From assembly GCF_001941505.1 (NCBI RefSeq), contig NZ_CP009248.1, positions 1,798,001-1,862,000 of the forward strand: 64,000 nucleotides of DNA. The letters run 5' to 3'. The position numbers and the translations under genes were made by a program. This DNA is from Corynebacterium sphenisci DSM 44792. GTDB taxonomy: Bacteria > Actinomycetota > Actinomycetes > Mycobacteriales > Mycobacteriaceae. The notes beneath the pieces are model-generated. The model saw nothing but the letters and a program-made list of their open reading frames with translations. It ran no database searches and was not told the origin of the DNA. This document shows positions 31,986 to 39,847 of this stretch, piece by piece (positions within the stretch are counted from its first letter, which is position 1; every line of letters starts with the position of its first letter).

Positions 31986-32104
31986 ACCCTGTGACGATGG
32001 CGCCCGGCGACGGGTTCCCTCGGATATGCCGCGACCCCGACTCGGGGCCGCACCGCACGACCCCCACGGCCGGGGCACCCCGGCCGGAACACAGGAGACA
32101 CCCC

Positions 32105-32767
32105 ATGAAGATCACCCGACGCCCCCTCACCGCCGCCGCGCTCGTCGCCGCCGCCCTCACCATGGGCGCCTGCGCCACCGACGGCGACGGCGCCGAGGAG
32201 ACCACCGCGGCCTCCACCGCGACCTCCACCATGACCGGCTCCGAGTCGGAGTCCGCCGACGCCGGCGCCGACGGCTCCGGCCCCGCCGGCCCCGGCTGCG
32301 CCGCCTACGCCGAGGCCCACCCGGACGGCCCGGCCTCGCTCGGCGTCATCGCCGACCAGAACATCGTCGAGGCGGTGCCGAACATCCCCGAGCTGTCCAC
32401 GCTCACCGCGGCGCTCACCGGCGGGCTCAACCCGGACGTGAACCTGGTCGCCACCCTCGAGGGCGGCGAGTGGACCATCTTCGCGCCCACCGACGAGGCC
32501 TTCGCCAAGGTCGACGACGCGACCATCGAGAAGCTCAAGACCGACGCGGACCTGCTCTCCGCCGTGCTCACCTACCACGTGGTCGACGGCCAGGCCGGCC
32601 TGGACATGGTCGACGGCGAGCACGTCACCGTGCAGGGCGAGAAGGTCACCGTGACCATCGACGGCGAGGAGATGACCGTCAACGACGCGAACATCGCCTG
32701 CGGCGGCATCACCACCGCCAACGCCACCGTGTACCTCATCGACACGGTCCTGCTGCCCCCCATGTAG
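32105..32767 (+). CDS. Fasciclin-domain lipoprotein (MPT83-like)
   Basis: 220 residues; ATG behind AGGAG. A signal peptide ends with the lipobox TMGAC, so Cys21-22 region is the lipidation site and the protein is outer-face membrane bound. After a Ser/Thr/Glu-rich linker, the FAS1 domain begins at LSTLTAALTGGLNPDVNLV and shows EWTIFAPTDEAFAKV (H1) and LTYHVVDGQ (H2), ending in ATVYLIDTVLLPP. Such lipoproteins in mycobacteria are cell-surface proteins of the SigK regulon with a suggested adhesion role. Its divergent placement next to sigK and the promoter sequence support regulation by SigK here. Confidence 0.92.
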   Translation: MKITRRPLTAAALVAAALTMGACATDGDGAEETTAASTATSTMTGSESESADAGADGSGPAGPGCAAYAEAHPDGPASLGVIADQNIVEAVPNIPELSTLTAALTGGLNPDVNLVATLEGGEWTIFAPTDEAFAKVDDATIEKLKTDADLLSAVLTYHVVDGQAGLDMVDGEHVTVQGEKVTVTIDGEEMTVNDANIACGGITTANATVYLIDTVLLPPM

Positions 32768-32813
32768 TCCCGGACCGACCAGCCCAGCACCACCGAACCT
32801 AAGGATCACCCCC

Positions 32814-33461
32814 ATGCGCACCATCGCACGCATCACCACCGCCGTCGTCGGCGCCGCCGGCGCCACGGCGCTGCTCGGAGCCGGCCTCGCCGGCGCCGCC
32901 GAGGGCCTGCCCGGCCTCGACGGCCTGCCCGAGCTGCCCGACATGGGCTCCGGCTCCGCCGAGCTGCCCGAGCTGCCCGACATGGGCTCCGGCTCCGCCG
33001 AGCTGCCCGGCGACGCGGACGGGGCCGGCGACGCCGGTTCCGCCGACATCGCCGGCATGCTCTCCGATCTGGACGTCTCCGGGCCCGTCGACGGCCTCGA
33101 CGTCGCCGGCGCGCTGCCCGGCACCGAGGTCCACCGCGGGGCGGCGCACGCCGCCGCCGACGACGCCATCGCCCTCGGCATCGCCGCCGGCGGCGGCGTC
33201 GCCGAGGCCCATGCGGCCAACACCTCCGGCCCGGCGGCGATCGCCGTCGGCGAGGGCGCCGAGGCGCATGTGCACGGGGTCTCCCCCGGCCTCGCCATCG
33301 GCATCGCCGGCCCGGACAGCGCCGCGCACGTGCCCGGCGATGAGCCGGCCACCTGCTCCGGCCAGGCCGCCTTCGCCGGCGACTTCCAGACCCTCACCGG
33401 ATGCGTCGCCGCCGGCGGGACCATGACGCCGATCGACATCACCCCGGACGCCGGCCGCTAA
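32814..33461 (+). CDS. Secreted protein with ELPDMGSGSAELP repeats
   Basis: 215 residues; ATG behind AAGGA, 46 bases after the fasciclin gene and probably on the same transcript. A signal peptide runs to ALLGAGLAGA|AEG. Next come two exact copies of LPELPDMGSGSAE, then an Asp/Gly-rich part and a domain of about 100 residues rich in Ala, Gly and His (AHAAADDAIALGIAAGGGVA, AIAVGEGAEAHVHGV). The end has two Cys (ATCSGQ, TGCVAAG) that may form a disulfide. I recall similar secreted proteins in mycolic-acid actinobacteria but cannot name a function. If cotranscribed it would be a second member of the SigK regulon. Confidence 0.75.
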   Translation: MRTIARITTAVVGAAGATALLGAGLAGAAEGLPGLDGLPELPDMGSGSAELPELPDMGSGSAELPGDADGAGDAGSADIAGMLSDLDVSGPVDGLDVAGALPGTEVHRGAAHAAADDAIALGIAAGGGVAEAHAANTSGPAAIAVGEGAEAHVHGVSPGLAIGIAGPDSAAHVPGDEPATCSGQAAFAGDFQTLTGCVAAGGTMTPIDITPDAGR

Positions 33462-33565
33462 CCGCCGGCACCGCACCCGCCGCCCCGGCGGCGCGGCCGC
33501 CGGCCGGGGCGCAGGGTGCCTCCGCCCCCGGCCGGCGCCCCCGCCGCCGGGACCGCCGGGCCGCC

Positions 33566-33603
33566 GACGCCGCCCGGGCACCGCATGGTGCCCGGGCGGC
33601 GTC
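33566..33603 (+). terminator. Hairpin after the secreted-protein gene
   Basis: GACGCCGCCCGGGCACC, loop GCAT, then the exact complement. No T-run; may terminate by stem strength or stabilise the mRNA end. Confidence 0.5.
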
Positions 33604-33671
33604 GCCGTGCCGGGGCGCCCGTCCCCCCCCAGTCCGGCCGCGGCACGGGCGCTTCCGGCCCCCGACAGCGC

Positions 33672-33703
33672 AGCAGGCCAGGGCGGATCCGCCCTGGCCT
33701 GCT
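33672..33703. terminator. Palindromic terminator between the fasciclin operon and tRNA-Asn
   Basis: Perfect 32-bp palindrome with half site AGCAGGCCAGGGCGGA. On the plus strand CTTT(GG) follows. It starts 4 bases after the tRNA-Asn CCA end, so it may serve both directions. Confidence 0.65.
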
Positions 33704-33707
33704 TCTT

Positions 33708-33782
33708 TGGCTCCCCCAACTGGATTCGAACCAGTAACCCTTCGATTAACAGTCGAATGCTCTGCCGTTGAGCTATGGGGGA
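33708..33782 (-). tRNA. tRNA-Asn (GTT)
   Basis: On the minus strand: acceptor TCCCCCA/TGGGGGA, anticodon stem TTCGA/TCGAA with loop CTGTTAA (GTT anticodon), T-arm ACTGG TTCGAAT CCAGT, discriminator G and encoded CCA. Confidence 0.97.
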
Positions 33783-33920
33783 ATGGCGTCGCCGCGGGAC
33801 GGTGCCCGCGCAACGGATGATCACTCTACCGAGCCCCCGACGACGGGACAAATCCGCAGTTCACACGGGGTTCCCGGCCCCGGCGGAGGCGGCGGCGGCC
33901 ACCGGGGGGCGGGGGATCGC

Positions 33921-33926
33921 TATGGT
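33921..33926 (+). promoter_or_regulatory. -10 box ahead of the TPP riboswitch
   Basis: TATGGT lies so that transcription starts at about 33932, immediately before the aptamer. Confidence 0.5.
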
Positions 33927-33933
33927 GGGCTGC

Positions 33934-34010
33934 GACACGGGGTGCCCGGGAGCGGCCCGGGCTGAGAACACACCCGTCGAACTTGATCCGGTTAGCACCG
34001 GCGAAAGGAT
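33934..34010 (+). promoter_or_regulatory. TPP (THI-element) riboswitch
   Basis: The conserved core is complete: ACACGGGGTGCC, GGGCTGAGAAC, CCCGTCGAACTTGATC, CGGTTAGCACCGGCGAAAGGA. The 3' end AAAGGA doubles as the ribosome binding site of the following gene, so ligand binding should close translation initiation. Confidence 0.95.
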
Positions 34011-34018
34011 GGTCATCC

Positions 34019-35581
34019 ATGACTGCACCCATGCCCGACGACGCCCGCGGCGCCGCCCCGGCGAGCCCCACCGCGGACATCTCCGCCCCCGCCCCCGGCC
34101 GGGTGGCCGGCCGCCCCCCGCGGGTGCTGTCCATCGCGGGCACCGATCCCACCGGCGGCGCCGGGGTGCACGCCGATCTCAAGGCCTTCGCCGCCTGCGG
34201 GGCCTACGGCATGGCCGCGGTGACCGTGCTGGTGGCGCAGAACACCGTCGGCGTGCGGGACCTGCACGTGCCCCCGGCGGCCTTCCTCCGCGCCCAGCTG
34301 GACGCGGTCTCCGACGACGTCGCCGTCGACGCGGTGAAGCTGGGCATGCTCTACTCCGCGGAGCTCATCGGCGTGGTCTCCGACTGGCTGGCCGAGGTCG
34401 ACCCCCCGGTGGTGGTGCTGGACCCGGTGATGGTGGCCACCTCCGGGGACCGGCTGCTCGACGCCGCGGCGGAGCGGGCCCTCGCCGGGCTGCTCGACCG
34501 GGTGCACCTGGTCACCCCGAACGTGCCGGAGCTGGCGGTGCTCGCCGGCGCGGAGCCGGCCGGGGACTCCGCGGGCCTGCTCGAGCAGGCCCGCGCGGTC
34601 GCCGCCCGGCATGACGTGGCGGTGCTGGCCAAGGGCGGGCACCTGCCCGGGGCGGAGGTGCTCGACGCCCTGGTCTCCCCGGACGGGTCGGTCGCCGAAT
34701 TCACCGCCGCCCGGGTGGACACCACCTGCACCCACGGCACCGGCTGCTCCCTCTCCGCGGCGATCGCGGCGCTGTGGCCGCGCACCGGGGACCCGGCCGC
34801 GGCGGTGCGGCGGGCGAAGCGCTGGCTGACCGAGTCCCTGACGCACGCCGATGAGCTGGCGGTGGGCCGCGGGCACGGGCCGGTGCACCATTTCGCCGGG
34901 ATGTGGGCGCGCGGCCTGGAGCCGACCCGGCCGCTGGACCTGATGGACTCCTGGTGGGCGGGGATCGCCGGTATCCGGGAGGCCATCGACGAACTGCCCT
35001 TCCTCCACGGCCTGGCCGCCGGGGATCTCGCGGCGGAGGACTTCGGCTGGTACCTGGCCCAGGACGCGCTGTACCTCAACGGCTACGCCCGGGCCCTGGC
35101 GGCCACCGCGGCGAAGGCGCCCACCCAGGCCGAGCAGATGTTCTGGGCGCGCAGCGCCCATGACGCGATCGCGGTGGAGATGGACCTGCACCGCTCCTTC
35201 ATCGGGGAGGCCGCCGGGGCGGCGGCCCCGGAGCCCTCGGCGGTGACCCGCGCCTACGTGGACCACCTCCTCGCCGCGGCGGTGCACGGCACCTACGGGG
35301 AGGCGGTGGCCGCGGTGCTGCCCTGCTTCTGGCTCTACCAGGACACCGGCTCCCGGCTGGTCGACCGCGCCCACGAGGGGCACCCCTACCGGGAGTGGCT
35401 GGAGACCTACGCGGACGAGGAGTTCGCGGACGCCACCCGGGAGGCGATCCGGATCTGCGCGGAGGCCGCGGCGGCGGCGACCCCCGCGGAGCGGGCCGCG
35501 ATGGAGACCGCCTTCCGGCTCTCCTCCCGGCATGAGCTCGAGTTCTTCGCCGAGCCGGTGCGCCGGCACGACCGCGGCTGA
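34019..35581 (+). CDS. thiD: ThiD-TenA fusion (HMP-P kinase plus thiaminase II)
   Basis: 520 residues. The ATG lies 10 bases after AAAGGA at the end of the TPP riboswitch. Residues of about 38-300 are ThiD, hydroxymethylpyrimidine(-phosphate) kinase: [35 protein letters not shown] and the anion-hole motif [14 protein letters not shown]. Residues of about 310-520 are TenA/thiaminase II, which salvages HMP from damaged thiamine: [13 protein letters not shown], and the catalytic Cys in [13 protein letters not shown]. The fusion joins pyrimidine salvage to its phosphorylation in the thiamine pathway. Feedback by thiamine pyrophosphate through the riboswitch is clear from the sequence. Confidence 0.95.
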   Translation: MTAPMPDDARGAAPASPTADISAPAPGRVAGRPPRVLSIAGTDPTGGAGVHADLKAFAACGAYGMAAVTVLVAQNTVGVRDLHVPPAAFLRAQLDAVSDDVAVDAVKLGMLYSAELIGVVSDWLAEVDPPVVVLDPVMVATSGDRLLDAAAERALAGLLDRVHLVTPNVPELAVLAGAEPAGDSAGLLEQARAVAARHDVAVLAKGGHLPGAEVLDALVSPDGSVAEFTAARVDTTCTHGTGCSLSAAIAALWPRTGDPAAAVRRAKRWLTESLTHADELAVGRGHGPVHHFAGMWARGLEPTRPLDLMDSWWAGIAGIREAIDELPFLHGLAAGDLAAEDFGWYLAQDALYLNGYARALAATAAKAPTQAEQMFWARSAHDAIAVEMDLHRSFIGEAAGAAAPEPSAVTRAYVDHLLAAAVHGTYGEAVAAVLPCFWLYQDTGSRLVDRAHEGHPYREWLETYADEEFADATREAIRICAEAAAAATPAERAAMETAFRLSSRHELEFFAEPVRRHDRG

Positions 35582-35615
35582 GCGGCGCGCGGCCGCGGGG
35601 ATTAGGGTCGATGAT

Positions 35616-36779
35616 ATGAACACAAAACCCGAGTCCCCGCTCCCCGCGCCCGAGCGCGGGGACGGCTCGCGCATCGTGCGCGGCATCATCGCCCGGGCCA
35701 AGGGCGCCCCGGTGGAGTCCGTCGAGGTGGTGGTGCCCGCCCCGGGCCCCCATGACGTGGTGGTGCGGGTGGACGCCTGCGGCGTCTGCCACACCGACCT
35801 CGCCTACCGCGACGGCGACATCGACGACTCCTTCCCCTTCCTGCTCGGCCACGAGGCCGCCGGGGTGGTCGCCGAAATCGGCGAGGCCGTCGAACATGTC
35901 GCGGTCGGCGATTTCGTGGTGCTCAACTGGCGGGCGGTGTGCGGCGAATGCCGCGCCTGCCGCCGCGGCGAGCCGAAGTACTGCTTCGACACGCACAACG
36001 CCTCGAAGCCGATGACCCTCGCCGACGGCACCGTGCTGGAGCCCGCCCTGGGCATCGGCGCCTTCTGCGAGGCCACCCTGGTCCACGAGGGCCAGTGCAC
36101 CAAGGTCGACCCGGAGGCGGATCCGGCGGTGGCCGGGCTGCTCGGCTGCGGGATGATGGCCGGCATCGGCGCGGCGATCCACACCGGCGCAGTCGCCCGC
36201 GGCGAATCGGTGGCCGTGATCGGCTGCGGCGGGGTGGGCACCGCCGCCATCGCCGGGGCCCGGCTCGCCGGGGCCACCCGGATCATCGCGGTGGACATCG
36301 ACGACACCAAGCTCGACACCGCCCGCCGCTTCGGCGCCACCGACACCGTGAACTCCCGGGAGCTCGCCGACGGGCGCACCGGGGAGGAGGACCCGGTGGT
36401 GGCCCGGATCCGGGAGCTCACCGGCGGATTCGGCGCCGATGTGGTGATCGACGCGGTGGGCCGGCCGGAGACCTACCGGCAGGCCTTCTACGCCCGGGAT
36501 CTCGCCGGCCGGGTGGTGCTGGTGGGCGTGCCCGCCCCGGAGGCCCGCCTGGACCTGCCGCTGGCGGACGTGTTCGCCCGCGGCGGGTCGCTGAAGTCCT
36601 CCTGGTACGGCGACTGCCTGCCCGAGCACGATTTCCCGATGCTGGTGGACCTCTCCCGGCAGGGCCGGCTGCCCCTGGCCGACTTCGTCACCGAGCGGAT
36701 CGGCCTGGACGGGGTGGAGGACGCCTTCGCCGCGATGCGCGACGGCGGGGTGCTGCGATCGGTGGTGGTGAACCGATGA
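35616..36779 (+). CDS. mscR: S-(hydroxymethyl)mycothiol dehydrogenase / S-nitrosomycothiol reductase
   Basis: 387 residues. It is a zinc-dependent class III-like alcohol dehydrogenase: catalytic zinc ligands in CGVCHTDLA and GHEAAGVV, structural zinc Cys cluster [15 protein letters not shown], and the NAD-binding [15 protein letters not shown]. Sequence [12 protein letters not shown] and [13 protein letters not shown] are as in MscR/FadH of actinobacteria, which oxidise the mycothiol adduct of formaldehyde and reduce S-nitrosomycothiol. The coupled metallo-hydrolase gene downstream is the standard partner. No clear ribosome binding site is visible; a TTAGGGT about 16 bases before the ATG may be a -10 giving a very short leader. 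Confidence 0.92.
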   Translation: MNTKPESPLPAPERGDGSRIVRGIIARAKGAPVESVEVVVPAPGPHDVVVRVDACGVCHTDLAYRDGDIDDSFPFLLGHEAAGVVAEIGEAVEHVAVGDFVVLNWRAVCGECRACRRGEPKYCFDTHNASKPMTLADGTVLEPALGIGAFCEATLVHEGQCTKVDPEADPAVAGLLGCGMMAGIGAAIHTGAVARGESVAVIGCGGVGTAAIAGARLAGATRIIAVDIDDTKLDTARRFGATDTVNSRELADGRTGEEDPVVARIRELTGGFGADVVIDAVGRPETYRQAFYARDLAGRVVLVGVPAPEARLDLPLADVFARGGSLKSSWYGDCLPEHDFPMLVDLSRQGRLPLADFVTERIGLDGVEDAFAAMRDGGVLRSVVVNR

Positions 36780-37438
36780 GCGGCGAGGCCACCGGCGGGA
36801 TCCGCCGGCAGGGCGATCTGCGGATCGACCATGTGGAGACCTCCGGCGTCTTCGCCCTCGACGGGGGCGAATGGGAGGTGGACAACAACATCTGGCTGCT
36901 CGGCGACGACGCCGAGTGCATCATCGTCGACGCCGCCCATGACGCGGCGCCGATCCTCGACGCGGTCGACGGCCGGCGGGTGCGCGCCATCGTGTGCACG
37001 CATGCGCACAACGACCACATCACCGTCGCCCCGGAGCTCTCCGAGAAGCTCGACGCGCCGATGCTGGTGCACCCCGGCGACCAGATGCTCTGGGAGCAGA
37101 CCTGGCCGGGCGTGGCGCACGGGGACCTGGCGCACGGGCAGCGCCTGGGGATCGCCGGCACCGAGGTCGTCGTGATCAACACCCCGGGCCACTCCCCGGG
37201 GTCCTGCTGCCTGTACGTGCCCGAGGCCGCGGAGCTGTTCAGCGGGGACACCCTGTTCTCCGGCGGGCCCGGCGCCACCGGGCGCAGCTACTCGGACTTC
37301 GACACCATCATCGACTCGATCCGGGACAACCTGCTCACCCTGCCCGCGGAGACCGTGGTGCGCACCGGGCACGGCGACCACACCACGATCGGCGCCGAGG
37401 CGCCCCATCTGGAGGAGTGGATCCGCCGGGGCTACTGA
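36776..37438 (+). CDS. MBL-fold hydrolase, partner of MscR
   Basis: 220 residues, start overlapping the mscR stop by ATGA. The metallo-beta-lactamase fold is marked by [12 protein letters not shown] (HxHxDH), the later metal ligands in [11 protein letters not shown] and [15 protein letters not shown], and the terminal His in [11 protein letters not shown]. This is the glyoxalase II-like family always found beside mscR in mycothiol producers. It probably hydrolyses the S-formylmycothiol made by MscR to formate and mycothiol, as glyoxalase-type enzymes do for glutathione esters. That reaction is an inference from context. Confidence 0.9.
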   Translation: MSGEATGGIRRQGDLRIDHVETSGVFALDGGEWEVDNNIWLLGDDAECIIVDAAHDAAPILDAVDGRRVRAIVCTHAHNDHITVAPELSEKLDAPMLVHPGDQMLWEQTWPGVAHGDLAHGQRLGIAGTEVVVINTPGHSPGSCCLYVPEAAELFSGDTLFSGGPGATGRSYSDFDTIIDSIRDNLLTLPAETVVRTGHGDHTTIGAEAPHLEEWIRRGY

Positions 37439-37600
37439 GCCCGCGCCACCCCTCCCCCGCCGCCCGGCGCGCCCCGGGCACCGGCCCCGAGCGGCCCCGC
37501 GGCATCCGCGGCGGTCGCCGGGGCCGCGGGGGATCCGCGCCCGCCGCCGCCCCGCGCACCCCCAGATGGGACGGGTGCGCGGGTTTCCCCCGTGTACCCC

Positions 37601-37630
37601 TTGTCCGGCCGGGGCGGGCGCCCCTATAGT
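37601..37630 (+). promoter_or_regulatory. Promoter of the GntR-ABC operon
   Basis: TTGTCC (37601-37606), 18-base spacer, TATAGT (37625-37630). Among the best SigA-type promoters in the window. Confidence 0.75.
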
Positions 37631-37632
37631 TC

Positions 37633-37646
37633 ACCACATAGGTGGT
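37633..37646. promoter_or_regulatory. GntR operator candidate
   Basis: ACCACATAGGTGGT matches its own reverse complement at 12 of 14 positions and lies just after the -10 box, where a bound repressor would block RNA polymerase. Confidence 0.65.
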
Positions 37647-37727
37647 TAACCCATTAACTGGGATGCTGCCGACGTCATCCGGCCGCGGCAGGCGCGGCCG
37701 GGCCGACCCACCGGAAGGAGGCCGCCG

Positions 37728-38087
37728 ATGGGCGACCCCCGCCCCATCTACCGGCGGATCGCCGCGGAACTGCGCGGGCACATCGGCTCCGGGGCGCTGC
37801 CGGAGGGGCAGCGGGCCCCGTCCACCAACGAGCTCTCCGCCTACCACGGCGTCAACCCGACCACCTCCGGCCGGGCCCTGGCCGAACTCGCCGCCGAGGG
37901 CCTGCTGGAGAAGCGCCGCGGGCTGGGCATGTTCGTCGTCGCCGGCGCCCGGAAGGCGGTGCTCGCCGAACGACGCGCCCGCTTCGCCGCCGACTTCCTC
38001 GCCCCGATGCTCGCCGAGGCCCGGGCCCTGGGCATCGACTCCGCCGAACTCGACCGGCTGATCGCCGCGGAAAGGACCACCCCATGA
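37728..38087 (+). CDS. GntR-family regulator, YtrA type
   Basis: 119 residues, ATG behind GGAAGGAGG. The winged HTH (PIYRRIAAELRGHIGSGALP, APSTNELSAYHGVNPTTSGRAL, LLEKRRGLGMFV) is followed by only about 45 residues of helices, which is the short YtrA subfamily. These repressors normally control an ABC transporter encoded in the same operon and their own promoter. Here the ABC ATPase gene overlaps by ATGA and the palindrome at 37633 is a probable binding site. No ligand-binding domain is present, so how induction occurs is open. Confidence 0.92.
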   Translation: MGDPRPIYRRIAAELRGHIGSGALPEGQRAPSTNELSAYHGVNPTTSGRALAELAAEGLLEKRRGLGMFVVAGARKAVLAERRARFAADFLAPMLAEARALGIDSAELDRLIAAERTTP

Positions 38088-38965
38088 GCGACACCCCCAC
38101 CACCGGCGCCGCCGCCGCGGACCCGGTGCTCGAGGAGGCCGCGGTCACCCGCGGCGGCCGGGCCATCCTCGCCCCGGTGCGACTGCGCCTGGGCCCCGGG
38201 GTGCACGGCGTGATCGGCGCCAACGGCGCCGGCAAGACCACCCTGCTGCGGCTGCTCGCCGGGCACCTGCGCGATGACGCGGGCCGCCGGCTGGCCGCGG
38301 ACACCGCCCTGGGCCGGGTGGCCCATGACGTGCACCCCGCCGGCCGGGACGTCCGCGCCCACCTCGACCTCGCCGGAATCGGCCACCCCGGCCTGGATCG
38401 GCGGCTGGCCCTGGCGATCCTCGCCGACGCCGGGGTCGAGGAGCGCAGTCGCACCGCCCGGCTCAGCAACGGCCAGCGCCAGCTGCTCTCCGCGGCCGTG
38501 GCCCTGGCCTCCGGAGCGGCCACGGTGCTGCTCGACGAGCCCTTCAACGGCCTCGACGCGGCCACCCGGCGGGGACTGCGGGAGCGGATCATCGCCGTGC
38601 TCGCCGACCGGCCCGGGCTGCGCCTGGTGCTCACCTCGCACCGCGCCGAGGACCTCGCCGGCCTGGTCGACGACCTCATCGTGGTCGCCGGCGGCCGGGT
38701 GCACCCGCCCATCGCGCTGGACGACGCCCGGGACCGGTACCCGGTGCTCGCCGGGCCGGCCGACGCCGTGGCGGCCCTCGCCGGGGGCCGGCCCCGGGTG
38801 GCCACCCGCCGAATCGGCGGGATCGCGGAGGCCACCCTGGCCGCGCCGCTGGACGCGGCGGCCCGCGCCCGCGCCGCCGGGCTCGGCGTGACCCTGACCC
38901 CGCTCGACGACAACGCGCTCATCGACGCCATGGCGATGCACGCCCCCGCCGGGGCGACCCCGTGA
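38084..38965 (+). CDS. ABC transporter ATP-binding protein
   Basis: 293 residues, overlapping the regulator gene by 4 bp. Motifs are Walker A GANGAGKTTLL at about 44, signature LSNGQRQLLSA (SGGQ replaced by SNGQ), Walker B ATVLLDEPFNGLD and the H-loop LTSHRAEDLA. The C-terminal 80 residues are the accessory part often seen in YtrB-like and bacteriocin/antibiotic-exporting ATPases. It should form a transporter with the membrane protein encoded downstream. Substrate not evident; YtrA-linked systems often respond to cell-envelope stress or antimicrobial peptides. Confidence 0.9.
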   Translation: MSDTPTTGAAAADPVLEEAAVTRGGRAILAPVRLRLGPGVHGVIGANGAGKTTLLRLLAGHLRDDAGRRLAADTALGRVAHDVHPAGRDVRAHLDLAGIGHPGLDRRLALAILADAGVEERSRTARLSNGQRQLLSAAVALASGAATVLLDEPFNGLDAATRRGLRERIIAVLADRPGLRLVLTSHRAEDLAGLVDDLIVVAGGRVHPPIALDDARDRYPVLAGPADAVAALAGGRPRVATRRIGGIAEATLAAPLDAAARARAAGLGVTLTPLDDNALIDAMAMHAPAGATP

Positions 38966-39144
38966 TGCCCCCCGCCGTCCGCTCCCCCTGGCCTGGCGCG
39001 CTCGTCCCACTCGCGCCGCCGACCGTCCCCGGCGCCGCGGCGACCCCTCACCCCGCCGCCGGGATCGACCCCTGAGCCGCCGCCCGCCGCGTCCCCGCCC
39101 CACCCGTCCCACATGACCGCCGGCCCCCGCCCGAAAGGACCCCG

Positions 39145-39828
39145 ATGCTCCCCGCCTTCCTCCACCCCGTGCGCCGCGGCTTCGCCGCCGGCGCCGCCGT
39201 CCTCGCCGCCCTGGTCCTCCTCGCCCCGTTGGCCGACCAGGACGGCTTCGGCTGGTACTTCGCCGCCATCGCCGGCATGGTGCCGCTCTTCGGCTGGGCC
39301 GCCGGCGGCGCCGTGCCCGCCCGCGCCGCCGACGTGCCCGCCCGCACCTGGCTGGCCGGCCTCGGCCTCGCCGCCGGCGCGCTCTCCGCCGGCCTCGCCG
39401 CGCTCTGCTGGGCGGGCACCCTGCTCCTCTGGCGGGCCGACCCGCCGGACGCCCGGTTCAGCTCCTTCGTGATCACCGTCGGCGAGCGGATGCTCACCGA
39501 CACCTCCGGCCGGCCCCACCTCGCCGCCGGATCGGAGACCACCGCGCTGACCTGGGCGGGCACCTACCTGGTGTTCGCGGCGCTCTTCCTCTGCACCGCG
39601 GTGGCCGGCGCCGCGCTCGGCGCGGTGCGCGCCGCCTGGGGCGCCCCGGCGCTGGCGGGGCTGCTACTGGCCGTCTTCGCCGCCTGGCTGGGCTCGCTGT
39701 GGCTGGCCCTGTCCACGGACCTGCCCGGCATCCGCGCGCCCTGGCCGGGGGTGTTCCTCTTCACCATCCCGATCGGGGTGATCGCCGCGGCGCTGCTGGT
39801 GCGCGCGGTGACCCGGATCGAGCCCTGA
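39145..39828 (+). CDS. Membrane protein, probable ABC permease partner
   Basis: 227 residues; ATG behind GAAAGGA. Five or six hydrophobic helices are visible (AAGAAVLAALVLLAPLA, WYFAAIAGMVPLFGWAA, LGLAAGALSAGLAALCWAG, YLVFAALFLCTAVAGAALG, LAGLLLAVFAAWLGSLWLAL, FTIPIGVIAAALLVRAV) with a longer outer loop in the middle. No family is recognised by motif, but the gene ends the GntR-ABC operon and no other membrane component is present. It is separated from the ATPase gene by 179 bp without a clear gene. Confidence 0.75.
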   Translation: MLPAFLHPVRRGFAAGAAVLAALVLLAPLADQDGFGWYFAAIAGMVPLFGWAAGGAVPARAADVPARTWLAGLGLAAGALSAGLAALCWAGTLLLWRADPPDARFSSFVITVGERMLTDTSGRPHLAAGSETTALTWAGTYLVFAALFLCTAVAGAALGAVRAAWGAPALAGLLLAVFAAWLGSLWLALSTDLPGIRAPWPGVFLFTIPIGVIAAALLVRAVTRIEP

Positions 39829-39847
39829 GCCCGCCGCCGGGGGCGGG

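Larger units (their letters stand above)
33462..33707. other. Gap with two long hairpins, no gene
   Basis: A 17-bp perfect stem with a GCAT loop lies at 33566-33603, and a 32-bp perfect palindrome at 33672-33703. No coding sequence is supported between the secreted-protein gene and the tRNA. Confidence 0.6.
37439..37727. other. Intergenic region with promoter and operator of the GntR-ABC operon
   Basis: The first 150 bases are GC-rich and featureless. The promoter and palindrome lie in the last 130 bases, and GGAAGGAGG precedes the GntR gene. Confidence 0.6.

Noticed and set aside
31652..33442. 596-codon leftward open frame opposite the fasciclin and secreted-protein genes
   Set aside because: Low-complexity translation with no domain; the opposite strand carries a lipoprotein with signal peptide, lipobox and FAS1 motifs.
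38965..39078. 37-codon ORF overlapping the ABC ATPase stop (TGATG)
   Set aside because: The start overlap is suggestive, but the product is almost only Pro, Ala and Gly and no ribosome binding site is distinct from the upstream gene.
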